Assembly: GCA_016839945.1 (NCBI GenBank)
Contig: JAEOTE010000007.1
Coordinates: forward strand, 85,959 to 149,958
Length of the DNA stretch: 64,000 nt
Direction of reading: 5' to 3'
Source: Candidatus Heimdallarchaeota archaeon
Lineage (GTDB): Archaea; Asgardarchaeota; Heimdallarchaeia; Heimdallarchaeales; Heimdallarchaeaceae
Shown: piece by piece, positions 25,395 to 38,100 of the stretch
How positions within the stretch are numbered: position 1 is the stretch's first letter
Layout of the letters: each line of letters starts with the position of its first letter
Position numbers and translations under genes: made by a program
The notes under the pieces: model-generated
Told to the model about the DNA's origin: nothing
The model's database searches: none
What the model saw: only the letters and a program-made list of their open reading frames with translations

Positions 25395-27103
25395 GTCTTT
25401 TTATTTGATGCAATATTTCCTTCTTCATTAATTCTACCTAGTTTCTTATTTAAGAATTTAAACATTGAGGAAAGAGGAGAAAAAAGAGTAAAAATTAGTA
25501 CAAAAGAACCTAGTAAAATTGTTAGAAAATAGAGAAATCCACCATTGAGTATCAAGCCTAGATTTGGAGTTATTATCATTCCAACAATGAAATTATTTGC
25601 TACATGTAGGAAAATTGCAGCGTGTAATCCATATTTATAGAATGCATATCCAAAAACCAATCCTGCTACAGCTGCTTGAACTATTTTCCCTTCTAACCAA
25701 TTACCTGGATGATAATGGACATAACCAAAACAAAATGATGAAAATATCAGAAAAACAAAATCAAAGAATTCAAATTTTTTCCATCTTCCAGTTAAATAAA
25801 GAAGAGGATTTTTTAATTCTCTTTCAGTTAGAAATTTTGTTAATTTCGACTTCTGCTTATTCTCTTTTCTTCTTCTTAACATTATAAATTGGACGATTTT
25901 TATACAAACAAAATATAAGCCATTGAGTACAAACAAAGGTAGTCCAAATAAGATCCATCGGTAGGTAATTTCTTCATGAAAACCAGCCCAAAATGCTCTA
26001 GACATTTCAACATAAAGCTGATCAAGATCAATAGAAATTTGTGATATAATTGGAACCCCTAGATTCATTAGAATTGTTATTAAAAGAGTTGAAAGAGCAA
26101 TATTCAAGCAGAGTAAGTTTATAACCGGAATTAAATCACTCTTTTTAGCAGTGGAAATAAGTTTTGAAAATCTACTCCTTTTTGATTCAGGAATTCTTTC
26201 AACAGGGATATATCCTTCATAATTAATTTTTTGATTAAGAATATTGAAAGCTATGTTATCAAGTGAATCTTCTTCCAAAAATTTATCTTCTTTTGATATC
26301 TTTTCCTTTTCTTTTTTATCTTTAGGAAGATAAATTAAAAGAAATAGAATTCCAAAAAGAGCTAAAGACATAAGCGATTGAGCAAGTTTCCAGTCAACTA
26401 TTATTGATTTAGGTAATTCTATAAATTTGAAGAAATCCTGCCTAAAACCTGTAGAAGGATTATAACTATATTCAAAATTTGGGAAAGTAAAAATTAAAGT
26501 TTCAACTCTACTTGATGCAGGAATAGATGGATAGATAATAAAGACAAGTAGATTGGCTAGTAATAGAGATAAGCCAATGAATAACATCATATTATTCCAC
26601 TTGTTTTTAATGGAATATTCAACTTGTCTTACAGCTGATTCTATACCAAGTTCTGGTTTGTCTGGGATTAAAACCTCTTTATAAAAAAGGAGACCAAGGT
26701 GTTTCTCTATCCCGGAATACAGGAATATTCCAACAAGTATACTAAATAGCGATAATTGAATTAATTCTAAGAGGGTGATAGAGATATTTGTCAACACAGA
26801 TATTGTATTGAGAGAGGAGAAATAAATAACTAGAGAGTATGCACCTACTCCAAGATAGAAGGGTAAAAAGAAAAGGAATACACTCTTCAACGGTTGATCT
26901 TTCCTATCGATATCATTCTTAACAAACCATCTTCTAAAGAGCCAACCATAAATTATAAATGTTATAATTGCAAGAAAATATAACAAAATTGTGTAATAGG
27001 ATATTGATGGAAAGTATGCTTTTAGTACAACATTTAAAGTAGTTAAAACACTAACAATTGTTACTATAATTAAAGAATGAAATAAAAAATTCTGAAATCT
27101 CAT
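25391..27103 (-). CDS. CPBP-family (Rce1-like) intramembrane metalloprotease
   Basis: A polytopic membrane protein (570 residues from the ATG at 27103, about 12 hydrophobic segments). The CPBP catalytic motifs are all present: EEITYR (Glu377, Glu378, Arg382), FGYVH (Phe459-His463) and HVANN (His500, Asn504). An extended N-terminal membrane part and a charged loop at about 260-330 make it larger than usual CPBP proteins (200-300 residues). It is first in an operon with a Rab-like GTPase and a HEAT protein. Eukaryotic Rce1 trims prenylated Ras, but the substrate here is unknown. A TTG at 27166 would add 21 residues. Confidence 0.85.
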   Translation of the reverse strand: MRFQNFLFHSLIIVTIVSVLTTLNVVLKAYFPSISYYTILLYFLAIITFIIYGWLFRRWFVKNDIDRKDQPLKSVFLFFLPFYLGVGAYSLVIYFSSLNTISVLTNISITLLELIQLSLFSILVGIFLYSGIEKHLGLLFYKEVLIPDKPELGIESAVRQVEYSIKNKWNNMMLFIGLSLLLANLLVFIIYPSIPASSRVETLIFTFPNFEYSYNPSTGFRQDFFKFIELPKSIIVDWKLAQSLMSLALFGILFLLIYLPKDKKEKEKISKEDKFLEEDSLDNIAFNILNQKINYEGYIPVERIPESKRSRFSKLISTAKKSDLIPVINLLCLNIALSTLLITILMNLGVPIISQISIDLDQLYVEMSRAFWAGFHEEITYRWILFGLPLFVLNGLYFVCIKIVQFIMLRRRKENKQKSKLTKFLTERELKNPLLYLTGRWKKFEFFDFVFLIFSSFCFGYVHYHPGNWLEGKIVQAAVAGLVFGYAFYKYGLHAAIFLHVANNFIVGMIITPNLGLILNGGFLYFLTILLGSFVLIFTLFSPLSSMFKFLNKKLGRINEEGNIASNKKT

Positions 27104-27269
27104 TAGTACCAATTGTCCTTTTTTAAGTAACGTCTCAATTCTTATCAAGTTATAGGTATTTATCAATTTTTATTTTTCTCCTCAAACGGAAAAACTTTTA
27201 AAAGTTCTTCATGCAATTTAACAATACTCAATTTACGTACAATTGATAACTGGTTTACAGGTGAAAAAA

Positions 27270-27686
27270 ATGAGTAAAAAAGAAACAGATGAAAAAGTAG
27301 ACGCAAAAGAAGAAGTCGAAGAAGAAGTCGAAGAAGAAGTCAAAGAAGAAGTCAAAGAAGAAAAAAAAGCGACTAAAAAGGCAGCTCCTAGGAAAAAAGA
27401 AGAAAGCCAAATAATCTATATCGGAAAGAAAAATACTATTAGCTATGTGCTTGTAGCAGTAACAATATTAAACAAGAGTGATACTTGCGCTATCCAGGCA
27501 AGAGGAAGACAAATTTCAAAAGCCGTAGATGTCGCAGAAATAACTCGAAGAAAATTCCTACAAGATATGGTTGAAGTATCAAAGGTTGAAATAGGTTCCG
27601 AAGAGCTCATGAGTGATAGGGAAGGGGAAGAGCCAACTACTAAAACTGTGTCTACAGTAGAAATAGTCCTGAAGAAAAAGAAATAG
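27270..27686 (+). CDS. albA: Alba-family DNA/RNA-binding chromatin protein with acidic-basic tail
   Basis: Residues ~45-138 form the Alba fold: IYIGKKNTISYVLVAVTIL, then CAIQARGRQISKAVDVAEIT, with the Lys/Arg contacts to nucleic acid, and a C-terminal VSTVEIVLKKK strand. The first ~45 residues are a repetitive Glu/Val/Lys tail (EEVEEEV, KEEVKEE), an unusual acidic extension. The ATG at 27270 is chosen because AGGTGA lies six bases before it; an upstream TTG at 27243 has no support. It is convergent with the topoisomerase VI operon. Confidence 0.9.
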   Translation: MSKKETDEKVDAKEEVEEEVEEEVKEEVKEEKKATKKAAPRKKEESQIIYIGKKNTISYVLVAVTILNKSDTCAIQARGRQISKAVDVAEITRRKFLQDMVEVSKVEIGSEELMSDREGEEPTTKTVSTVEIVLKKKK

Positions 27687-27710
27687 TTCTTTAACTTGAG
27701 TAAAAAAACT

Positions 27711-27728
27711 TTTTCTTTAATTTTTTAC
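27711..27728. terminator. T-rich bidirectional termination region
   Basis: Between the convergent alba and top6A genes the plus strand carries TTTTTC and ATTTTTT tracts, and the preceding A-run at 27703-27709 supplies a T-run for the opposite strand. Likely transcription end for both. Confidence 0.45.
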
Positions 27729-27755
27729 ATTTTATACTTTATAATGTATATTATA

Positions 27756-29165
27756 TTAGATGAAATCTCCAGTCTCAATTTTCTGAGGAAGATAGAAATT
27801 TGTTATATACTGTGGATCTCTAGCATTTAGTGCTTGTATTTCTGCTTTGTAACCACTTGAAATTAAGATTTGTAGTTGTTCTTTCCATCGGGGTTTTCTT
27901 TTAACAAATTCCTCTTCTAACATAAGTTTCGATCTATGAATATCCTTGGCTGTCATTTTCAGTAAAGTACTTTGAGGAATATCAAAACCGCTTTCTTGGG
28001 ACAAATCACTAGGGAGTAGACCTAACCATTTGATATTAGGTACTGCAAGATGACTCGATTCAAAACTCAAAGCTTTACTTCCAACACTATAGACTCTCAT
28101 GATTTCAAAACCATATGGATCAGCGTCCATAAGTGAGAATATAGGAAGGTTCAGCTCATCATTAATCTTCTTTAGGAACTGCCTTGTTGCCACATCAGGT
28201 TGTCCTTTAGCTGTAATTAAAATACTTGGAACATAATCATAGAAGTGATCTTCAGCTAATCTATTGAAAACCGCGTCTTTTTCTATAACTAGAACCATTT
28301 CCGCATCTGTATCTAAGTCTTCTATATCATCAATATTAGGAGATATTGCTTTTCCTGCACCAATAGCTCTACAATCAATAAAATCTCCCTTTTCTTTGAA
28401 ACTAATTCTTCCAACAACAATACCTTTTGATGATGCGCTAATATTAAGTGAAGTACGAGTAACTTGAAGCATTGCACTTAAATCTTCTAATAGTGAATCT
28501 GAAACTGTTTGTTTTTCAAATGAATTTACATCCATGTAAAAAACATCTCTTTTTGTGCTGTGAATATCCCTAGAAAGTAAATCATGAATTAATCTCATTA
28601 TTATCGTCATTTGTTCAACTGAACTTACAGAAGCTAAGTTTCGAAATTGACGTTCTATCATTTGTCTTCCAATTAGAACCAATTCTTGTTCTTCATCAAA
28701 ACCTACATTCGTTCCACTCCTTGAAGGGATGTAGAAGGAAGCTTCAGATGGGTTGGATATGGCTTGCTGAATGAAATCAAGAGAATATTCAACTAACAGA
28801 TTATTAGTCTCTTCAGATGTTTTTGTTTCTACGTGAGTTACTCCATAAGGCATGAAAAATTCTGTTCTATCAACAAGATCTCTTCTTACATCTTGTACTT
28901 TCTGAAGAGAGATATTATTTTTGACGCTCACACGCATGGCATCTTTCTGAAGAGGATATCTTGAAAGTTTTCTAGAAGGTTCTAATCTATGCCATTTCTT
29001 CCCACTTCGAAGGAAAAGAATGTAAGTTCCTCTTTTTATATTAAAAGCTTCTTTCGTCCAATTATACATTTCTCTAACTAATATTTCTTTATCAAAACTA
29101 ACTTGTTTTTCTATTGCTGGTAAGATTGTTGAATTTCTAAAAATAAAATGATAATCAGGAGACAT
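27756..29165 (-). CDS. top6A: DNA topoisomerase VI subunit A (Spo11 family) with N-terminal extension
   Basis: Catalytic subunit that makes the transient double-strand break. The winged-helix block around residue 204 (STKRDVFYMDVNSFEKQ) carries the catalytic Tyr, probably Tyr210; the following SMLQVTRTSLNI/ASSKGIVVG text is strikingly Spo11-like. The Toprim domain has the acidic Glu in VLVIEKDAVF and the DxD in SLMDADPYG. At 469 residues it is about 100 longer than typical Top6A, the excess being N-terminal and unrecognised. The ATG at 29165 follows the end of top6B by one base and has an AGGAGGT Shine-Dalgarno inside the top6B 3' end. Confidence 0.95.
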   Translation of the reverse strand: MSPDYHFIFRNSTILPAIEKQVSFDKEILVREMYNWTKEAFNIKRGTYILFLRSGKKWHRLEPSRKLSRYPLQKDAMRVSVKNNISLQKVQDVRRDLVDRTEFFMPYGVTHVETKTSEETNNLLVEYSLDFIQQAISNPSEASFYIPSRSGTNVGFDEEQELVLIGRQMIERQFRNLASVSSVEQMTIIMRLIHDLLSRDIHSTKRDVFYMDVNSFEKQTVSDSLLEDLSAMLQVTRTSLNISASSKGIVVGRISFKEKGDFIDCRAIGAGKAISPNIDDIEDLDTDAEMVLVIEKDAVFNRLAEDHFYDYVPSILITAKGQPDVATRQFLKKINDELNLPIFSLMDADPYGFEIMRVYSVGSKALSFESSHLAVPNIKWLGLLPSDLSQESGFDIPQSTLLKMTAKDIHRSKLMLEEEFVKRKPRWKEQLQILISSGYKAEIQALNARDPQYITNFYLPQKIETGDFI

Positions 29166-29166
29166 T

Positions 29167-32100
29167 TTATTTTACCTCCTTATTTTTGTTTTGAGATGTT
29201 GATTTAGAAGTATTGCTCTTCGAGTTTTTTTGAGAAACATCAAGCAATGTTGTTTGTTTTCCTTTTGTTGCTTTAGGTATAGTTGCAGTTTGTTTAATTA
29301 CTACTTTTGGCTTAGTTACTGTCTTAGATTTAGTTGCAGTTGATGATTTTGAAGGTGTTTTTGCAGCTGTTTTAACAGGTTTCTTCTTCTTTGGCTTGAG
29401 TTTTGCCTTGGGTAATCTATTCTTAAGATTTTTTATTGAAAGATAGCTAAGGTTTGTTTTCTCATCCATGTTTGTTGATGGATAGACAACAAACTCCTTG
29501 ATGGTTTTGACTCCCAACACTGTTATTTGATTTCTCGCTTCTGACTCCACTTCAAGATTTCTTAATGGTTTTTCTAAGAACTCTTTTAGGTCTTTTACAC
29601 CTTGTTCTTCAAGCAGAGGATTCTTTACTATACTAGGTTCTGGAAATACTAATTGTTGTATTGTTTTTATCCCAGCTTTGTTCAGCTGAGTTATTAATTC
29701 TTCACTCAGGAAAGGATGAGTTTTTCTTATTAAAACAACCTCTTTTTCTGCATCCTTTATGGAATCCTGTGTAAAGTTTGAGAAGTAAGTTCTCAATTGA
29801 CTTACCTGAATCCCAGTTATTTTGGAAAGACTTTGTGCAGTTTGTGCAAAAATATCCCAAAGTGTATGAATATTGTTCTTATGAAGTTCAGCTACACTTT
29901 GTGGATTGTCACTAATTATATCACTTAGATAATAAAATGGTAAATCTAGATTTCGTTTTATCCTTGAAACCTGAATACTATTCAACTTTGAGGTTTTCAC
30001 AATCAGTTCTTCGGAAACATTCAAATGTGCTATAGTTGTATATCCCGATTTGATTAACAGTTTTCTAATATTAGCATCAAATAATCCTATTTTCTTGACA
30101 CTGTAACTCTTACTCTTCAATGTTTCATTGACTAACTGGCTATTCATCTTATCTTGAAGAGACTTTACAATTGCTTGCTCTTGTTCAGTTAGACTTACGC
30201 TTATCGCTTTTCTTATATCTGGAATTGAAACAAAATCAATAACTTGGATTATACCTTCGTTATGGAATTTTTCCAAAAGTCTTGGTTGATTAATGAATAT
30301 AAGCATTGGAGCTCTTAACTTCTCGATAATTTTCACAATTTCAGAAGAATAGTCTTTAGGATCTTTGCTTTCAATATATTCAAGTAAAATTCCTATAGTT
30401 CGAATATCTTCTTTGCGTAGGAATGATAGTATTTCTTTGTCCTTTATGAACGAACTAAGTCTCTTCTGTTCAGAAGACATCATCCTTTCCACTCTTGTAG
30501 AGGAAAGTTTAGGTAGAAGAGATGTACATGTTGTTTCATATTCTATTTCACTTAATGATTTACAGTAAATTAAGAAATCAAAAACAGTCTGAAGCTTCAT
30601 CTTATTCATTAAGTCATAAATCTTCTTATTTTCTCTAACAGGTGGAAGAGAAAAAAGATCAGTTTCTACCATGTTCTTTAATGAATCTGAGGTCTTCCAA
30701 ACACTGCTTGTTTTTGATTTAGCTTGTTTATTGAATACAAGCGCTTCTTCAACTGATAGGATAAAACCTTTCTTAAGGATGGAAATATTGCTTCCTGAAA
30801 GTAAATCTTTAGGTATGCTTGTTAGGCTTCCTTCCAACTCCTTCAAAGTAATTAATGAGATATTCCTTAGATTTCTTAGGAAAACTGGATCAGGGATTTG
30901 GCTCTTAATCTTATTATAATCCTCTAACAATAATTCGTCTATACTCCTATAGGGAAGTTTTGAGATGATATCAACTTTCAACCTGTTTGGTTGAAGTAGG
31001 ATTATTGTTCTTTTTAGATGATATGAGAGTTCATTATACTTCTTGCTTATCTTAGAATGAAGCTTTGAAATTGTTTTATTATAGAGTTCTTTTTCATGTT
31101 TTTGCAATAACAAAAGGTATTCTATTGAGGAATCTGACATATCAAGTTTTTGATCTTTTGATTCAAGATTTAATACTTGCATCAGAGTTATACCTTTATT
31201 GAAAATAGAATTAATGGCATTTTGAATATCTTCTCTTTGTTTTTTGGTTACACTTATCTTATTGAGATTCATTGATAAATATGCTAAATCTAGTAGATTG
31301 AGAGAATATTCAGTTTTTGATACTAAATCCTTAAGCACTAACTTTTCAAATACTTTTATTTTATCAAGTAAATAATTAGGAATCTTATCTAATGATACTT
31401 CTTCATCAAAAAGATCGGAGTAATACTTGATACTTCTCTGATTTAGAATCGCTATATCCTTTGCAGAGAATATCTTACTTTCTTTTATCACTGGATGGCT
31501 TCCAAAATTACTGCTTGTTAAAGAGTATCTTATTTTTTCAACTTCTGCTTGTTTTAATAAGAGAATTGAAGCAAGTTCTTTGTTAGTTAATAGATAAAAT
31601 TCTTCTAAATTCTTAACATAGTTCTGTATGTTTTTCCAACTCTTAATTGTAACATCAGGAAGGAGTAAAAGCTCAATGGGTAGTTTTAGAATTCTCTTTA
31701 TTTTGTTTGCCAGAGATTTGGAAAATGTGAACGTTTCTTTGTTTAAAGCAAAAATCAAATCATCCATTGTTGAATAATGTTTCTGAATTTCTTTCTTTGT
31801 TTCAGAATCGAAAATTTTCACTCTGCTTAACTGTACTTTCTTCTTAACATCTGTTTCAATTTTCTTGTAAGTTAGTGAAGAGGTAATTTCTAGGATTTTA
31901 TCTTTCAATTTAGCAGGGGACAATATCATCCAAGAAGAGATGGGTTTTATTATGAGATCTCCTATAGTGTAAATACTCTTATCTTCTAAAATCTGTAGAT
32001 CTGCCTTTGTTAGAACAGCGAGTGAGGAAATGGGTTTGGAGAATGTTTGTTCAATTTTGAGACCCAAATCCGATAGTGAATCCTCTTTTTGATATAGTGT

Positions 32101-35100
32101 TGTTATTAAATCCAATATACTCTTAATTTTTGTTGTTTTTGTTTTCTTTGTGAACAATTCTTTAACATCGCTTTCCTCTATGTATTGATCTTTGGATATA
32201 TAATTAGCTATTATACCTTCTTTTGATGCTAAGTAGTCTCCTAAGAATCCAACAATATTTGCTTTTTCTGTAGCATCACTTGTTTTCATTAAATCTCGAA
32301 AAGTTACTATTCCAGAATCTAAATAGTTGCTTTTTATTTCATTTAGATTCTTTTGATTGATTTTTGGATAATAAAGGACAGAAGTGTTATAGACTTCTTC
32401 TGCTTTATTTTGAATTTGTTTAATCTTTTTCTCTGAAACTAACCAGTCGTAAATTGTGTTATTCATTAAATCCTCGAGATTGTAAATTCCTATAGATTTC
32501 AGATAATTTCTGTCTTGAGCTGATAGGAAGAAAATTTCTTTCAAGTTTTGTTCTGCAACGGAATCTATTCGTTGAACAATCGAATCTACTTTGAAATTCT
32601 TAATAGTATTTTGAATAGTTGTGACTTTTACTTTTGAAGTAGTTGCAATAACTTTAGGAGATAGATAGAAGATATCTGCAATAATATTAACACCTGCAGA
32701 TTTCATTTTCTCTAAATCTTTAGGATCAAAATCTAGAAAGCGTAGATTCGCCAATAAATATGGAGTAATTTTCTTGAAAATGACTTCATCATCTTTGAAT
32801 GTAGGTGATGTCAATATTGATTTGTATGAAGAATATCCTTTGTTTGATAAATCAACTTCTAATTCGGATAATGGTTCTTTAAATCCCTCTTCTTTTATAC
32901 CTTTTATTAACGAGAGAGAGAGAATAATTTCATCTTGAATATTCTTTGGTAATTTATTAAGGAATATCAAATGCTCAATGATGGTTGTGAACCCTTTTTC
33001 ATAACAATAATCTAGTGACTCTTTTGTTATTGAGGATAAATAGCTGATATTATTGGATAATTGACTTCTGTAGTCATCAACTTCTTTTCCTTTTACTTTA
33101 CTATTAGTTACGATATGACTAACAGGAACGAAGAAAAGATGCTCAACTGTTGTTATACCTATTTGAAGGAGAGAAGTTGCTGTCTTCTTTGGTAATCCCA
33201 ACATTTCAATTGAGATACCAAACTTATCAATTTTCTTCAGGTTTTTAACAAGATAATCTGGTTCTTCTTTCTGTTTTGTAATAAGCTTACTAAAACTTGC
33301 TGGCCAATTCTTCTGAGGTATAGCTAACAAATCGTTATATGTTGTTATATTACTATTTAACAAGTCTTTAATTTCTGTATCTTTCAGCTTTAATGATTTT
33401 CCAATTAACGTTATTGGGGTTAATAAAATAGAGATGAGTTTTACAAGATTTTTCTTTTCCTCAATAGGTATTGGTATTAAATCAAGATTAAGCTCTGATG
33501 CTTGAACTAGAGATACACAACCATACTCGGAAAGAATGGTTTTGGTTTCCTTTGTTATTTCAGAGAATAGGCTTAAATCAAGACCTATTAATTTTACATT
33601 TTCTTCTAATGATTTAATATCAATAGTTGTTTTAATGGTCCTTATTTTTTCTTCTGCAACATTGATTAGTTTGGCTAAGAGTGGAGCTGGAATGAGAAGG
33701 AATTGGTAAAGGTTTCGAATGCCATTGTGTTTTAGTTTTTCTATTTGTTTGGAAGTTAGGTTACCTATATAGGATAATGGAATACTTTTTAGTGATAGAA
33801 GTAGAGGGCAAACTTCTGAGAGTAATTCTCTTTTTTCTACAATCTTACTATCTAGTGATAAAAGCTCATCTAGATAGAGTATTTTTTCATCCTTTAATCT
33901 CTTAATAAGAGCTGAATCTGAAACAATCTTAATATCAGAGAGTTTGATCGCCCATTCTGGAGGGCTTATCTGTATAACTATACTATTAAGAACCTCTACT
34001 ATTTTAGAATGCAGATCATGATTTTCCTCTTTCTCTGATAAACATAATAATCCTGATACAATGTTGTTACAATCGCTTTGAGACAAAATATTCAATTGTG
34101 CAATGTTAAGCTCAACGTTAGAAATGAGCCATGAAATTGGCTTAAACATATTTGAAGTGATTATTCTGATTAATGATTTCTCGATATCTCCAAAATCAAA
34201 AACTGGGTGAGGTATGAAATCTACTAATAATAGAGCACTTGATAATCCATATTTCATAAATTGTTCTTCTGCTTTATTTGGAAAGGAGAGAGCATGATCA
34301 ATATAGTATGAAAATGTTTCTGACATTCTTGTACTCAAATTAAATTCTCTTTGGAATATTCTTATTTGCTTTGCTACAGCTTTTGGTATACCAATTATTG
34401 TGTTGACATTTGTTGAGAGAAGTTCAATAACATGTTTAATACCATTATTCCATAGAACTCCTTTAGAAGAAATATCAAAACCTGGTAATGCAAGAACATT
34501 CAAACACAGAAAGCTAACTAATTGTTCAATAAATGCTATGCTTGAGATTTTTTCTATTCTTTCAGATTCTGATAGTTGTAGCAGTGCATCTGGGATAAAA
34601 CCAAATATATCTTCTACAGCTTTTTTTGTTGGATCGAATTCAAGAGATTTAAGCAAGTTGATTATAGGTTCGTTAAGGGTTAATGTTCTACCTTTTGAAA
34701 GTGTGAAAGTGCCTTTCCTAGCTGAACTTATGGTTTTTGGAATTGAACCATTCAAGGCTCGTTTCAAATCCTTATCTGAACAATTAAAGAGATCAATCAA
34801 CCTCAGAATTCCTTCACTAGTTAAGTTTAGTTTCTCCTCTGAAGATAACTCTGAAATTCGGTAAATTGAGATGTGACACGCGTTTAGAAAATCTCTCATA
34901 TAGTCCCCAGAGACACTCAATGTAGGATATGCTTGATAATTTGAACTATACAAATCTTGAACATGTATTTTTCCAGATTTAAGTAGAGAATTAATTTTTC
35001 CCTTTGATAAAACAAAGAAGTTTACTAACTCGACACCTTTTCGTTTAACTTCTTTCATCAAATTAGAAGGAGTGATTTTGTCCAAGTATGTTTGCACTTT

Positions 35101-38100
35101 TTTCTCTGACATGTTTAGTAAAAGAGAGATTGTAGAAACATCCTCTGTAATAAAGGAGAGGATATCACCTACACCTGAATATATAAGCTTCATTACATGA
35201 TGATTATCTAAACCAATAAAAGCTACAGAAGAGCGATATAGTTGCACTTCTCTAAAGATATCTAATCGAACTAGAGCAGGACGAGATTCTCTTATTTCTT
35301 CCATTCTTGATATAAAGTCTTGTACGGAGTTGATACCTATATCTAGTAGTTTTTCGAGATAATCTTCCTCAATTGAAGGACAAACAGTAAGAGGTATAGC
35401 AGAACTAATTCTTCTTTCTGATAACTCATCGAATGATATGAGATCTAGTGCATGAAACTCTTTGTATATTGGATTTTGCGTAATTGTAAATAACTCATCT
35501 CTATTCAATAAAGCAAGATCTATAACGGAATTTATTTCATGATACTCCAGACGTTTAATTTCATCATAAGATAGAAAGCCTATGAATCGGATTGAGCCAG
35601 ATAAGAGTTCTTTTGCTTTCTTATATACGTCAACTTGAAGTATTTCAGAGATACCTAACAAAGATGCTGAATAGAAGAGAGTTTCAATATCTGTAATCCC
35701 TAAATCTTTTAGCTCATCTAGTTTTTTCTCTGGTATTAGTTCTGATGGTCTTATTAAGTGAGATTGTGATAAACGGAAGGACACAATATCGGTGTAGGTT
35801 AGACCTTCTTTTATTTCTCTTATTTGTTTCTGGGAAAAACCAGAGATTTCTGAGAGTTGCTTTTCTGGAAGTGAGAAGAAATCAATCAATGTATTAATTG
35901 AAGATTTGCTCAACTTGAGAGTAAGTTCTCTTGGAAGCCCCATGGAAGCTATTGGGATTGCTAATTCCATTATTAGTTTATTAAGAGAGTCAGTCTCCAT
36001 TAAACTTGAGAAGAAAGGCGAGAGGGCAGAATGTTCCTCCAGATTTATTTCAAATACATCACCAATTATGACGTTTTTGTATTCTTCTCTACGAGCTTTT
36101 CTGATCTTAGTGAAGAAGGGTGTGATTCTAAGAGGTAACTCTAAAATTGATCGAATTAATGTTAGATTATAATGATCTGTAAGGTATTGTTTGTCTTTAC
36201 CAGTTAAGTCTTTTATAACTTTTGGATCAGTAATAACATCTGATAACGTTTTATTTTCTACTTCTTGAATAACCCTGTTGAAATATGATGAATTATATAC
36301 AGATGCAGGTAGTTTAGCGAAGTAATGGAAAGCTTGCATTACTATTATTTTTGAAGAATATGTAGAAACAACTCTGTAAAGCACTGGGTCTTTAAGATCT
36401 ATATCAGGAATGAAAAGTAATTGGTAAACATAATGGATATCATTTTGTTCTAAAACCTCTAATGAAAATTCTGAAATCTCTGTAAAAATCTTCAAAGGTA
36501 AGGTGAGGTATTTCTTAACAGCTGATATCTTTATCCACAATTCTGGATTAGAGAAATAATACTGTTCTTCTATAGTATAGAATATTTCTTGAATTGTTTG
36601 GAATCTTTCAAAGTGGAATATTGAATCTTTACTCAATAATCTTTGTTCAAGTTTATCAAACAATTGAGTTTCAAAAGCAAAAATACCCTTTTGTTCATAC
36701 ATTGCTTGAATGCTTGAGGATGTCAGAGAAGTTATTATACTTTCAGCATCCTTTGGAGAGATTTTTATGAGTTTGCTTAGTTTTTGAGATGATGCAAGAA
36801 TAAACTCAGATATTGTTTTTATTCCATTTTCTCTTAGAATTTCTGTTTGACTAAATGAGAGCGATGGTAAGAAATAAACAGGTAGTGAGAAGTAGCCAAA
36901 TATATCTGAAAAGTCTAAAGCACTTTTTATTGTTTCAAATCTTTCATCTGGTATTCCTGTTTTTTCCATCAGAACTTCAGGAGAGGATAACATAAAACCA
37001 AGTAAAGTCCTTATTTTTGCTTTTTCTAATAGTTCTATGATTTCAGGATCTAGCATATCAGAAATATGATCCAAAGATAGATTCAAGATAGCTTTAAAGG
37101 ATTCAATAACATCCCATGGTAAAATTTCCTCATTCCACTTATCTTTTGAAGTTGAGAAGTATAAATCCTCAATTGTCATTATGTTATTTTCATCCAACAC
37201 TCTGACAATTCTAGGTTCTAATATTCCTAATTCAGAAAGGTCAATTCCAGTATCACTTATTCTAACATTCCTTTGAAGAAGTATAGCTTCTTCATTATCT
37301 ACTCCTAAGAAAGAAGCAATATCTTCAGATTTACTTACTAGTAAATCAATAATTTTAGTGATTCCATTATTTCTCAAAATGTTGAGTTGTTGGGTTGTCA
37401 AGGTTCTAGTTTGGACCTCTTCTATTTCTTGTGTTTCTTCGGATTCTTCAACTTGAACAGTTTTCTTGATGATTTTCTCCCATGTTACTAGTGTTAAAGG
37501 AGACCTCAGTAGCTTTCTGAACTTATCAATGACATTCCAGTTAACTACTGCTGAAGAAAAAGTGAGAGGGTGGGCTAAGTAAAAAATCTTATCCACTGTA
37601 TCATAGCCAGAAAGTATTAGTGATACAATTTCGTGTGAAGAAAATCTCTCTGATTCTTCGTATTCAAATGATATTAGAGAAGTATATTTATTTCCTGATT
37701 TTTCAAAGAAATGAGTACCTTTTTTCTCAATTGCGAAAACATCTATTAATTGCTGGGTTTCTTGAGTAGACCTTACTAAAGTAGCTGCTAACTCATCAAT
37801 AGTATATTCAAATAATTGATGAATAGCTGTTATCCCTCTGTTCCTTAATTTATCAAAATCTTCAAGAGTTAACTTACTTATTCTAGAAATTGGTAAACCT
37901 AGAGTTTGAACGAATTCATCATATTCACTAATTAGTAAGATTTCCTTACTAAATTGATCAGTTTCTGAAAATGTTCTATTCTTGATATTATTGTGAAGCT
38001 CAATAACAAGTTTTCTTTCTTTAGCAGTGTTTAACTCAGATTCAATAATTTCTGGAATAAGATCTAAAAATTGTCTTACTGTTACAATATTTCTTAATTT

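Noticed and set aside
34400-34864. 154-codon plus-strand ORF and several shorter ones opposite the giant top6B gene
   Set aside because: They are antisense shadows of a continuous, well-patterned coding frame; their translations are Ser/Ile-rich without domains.
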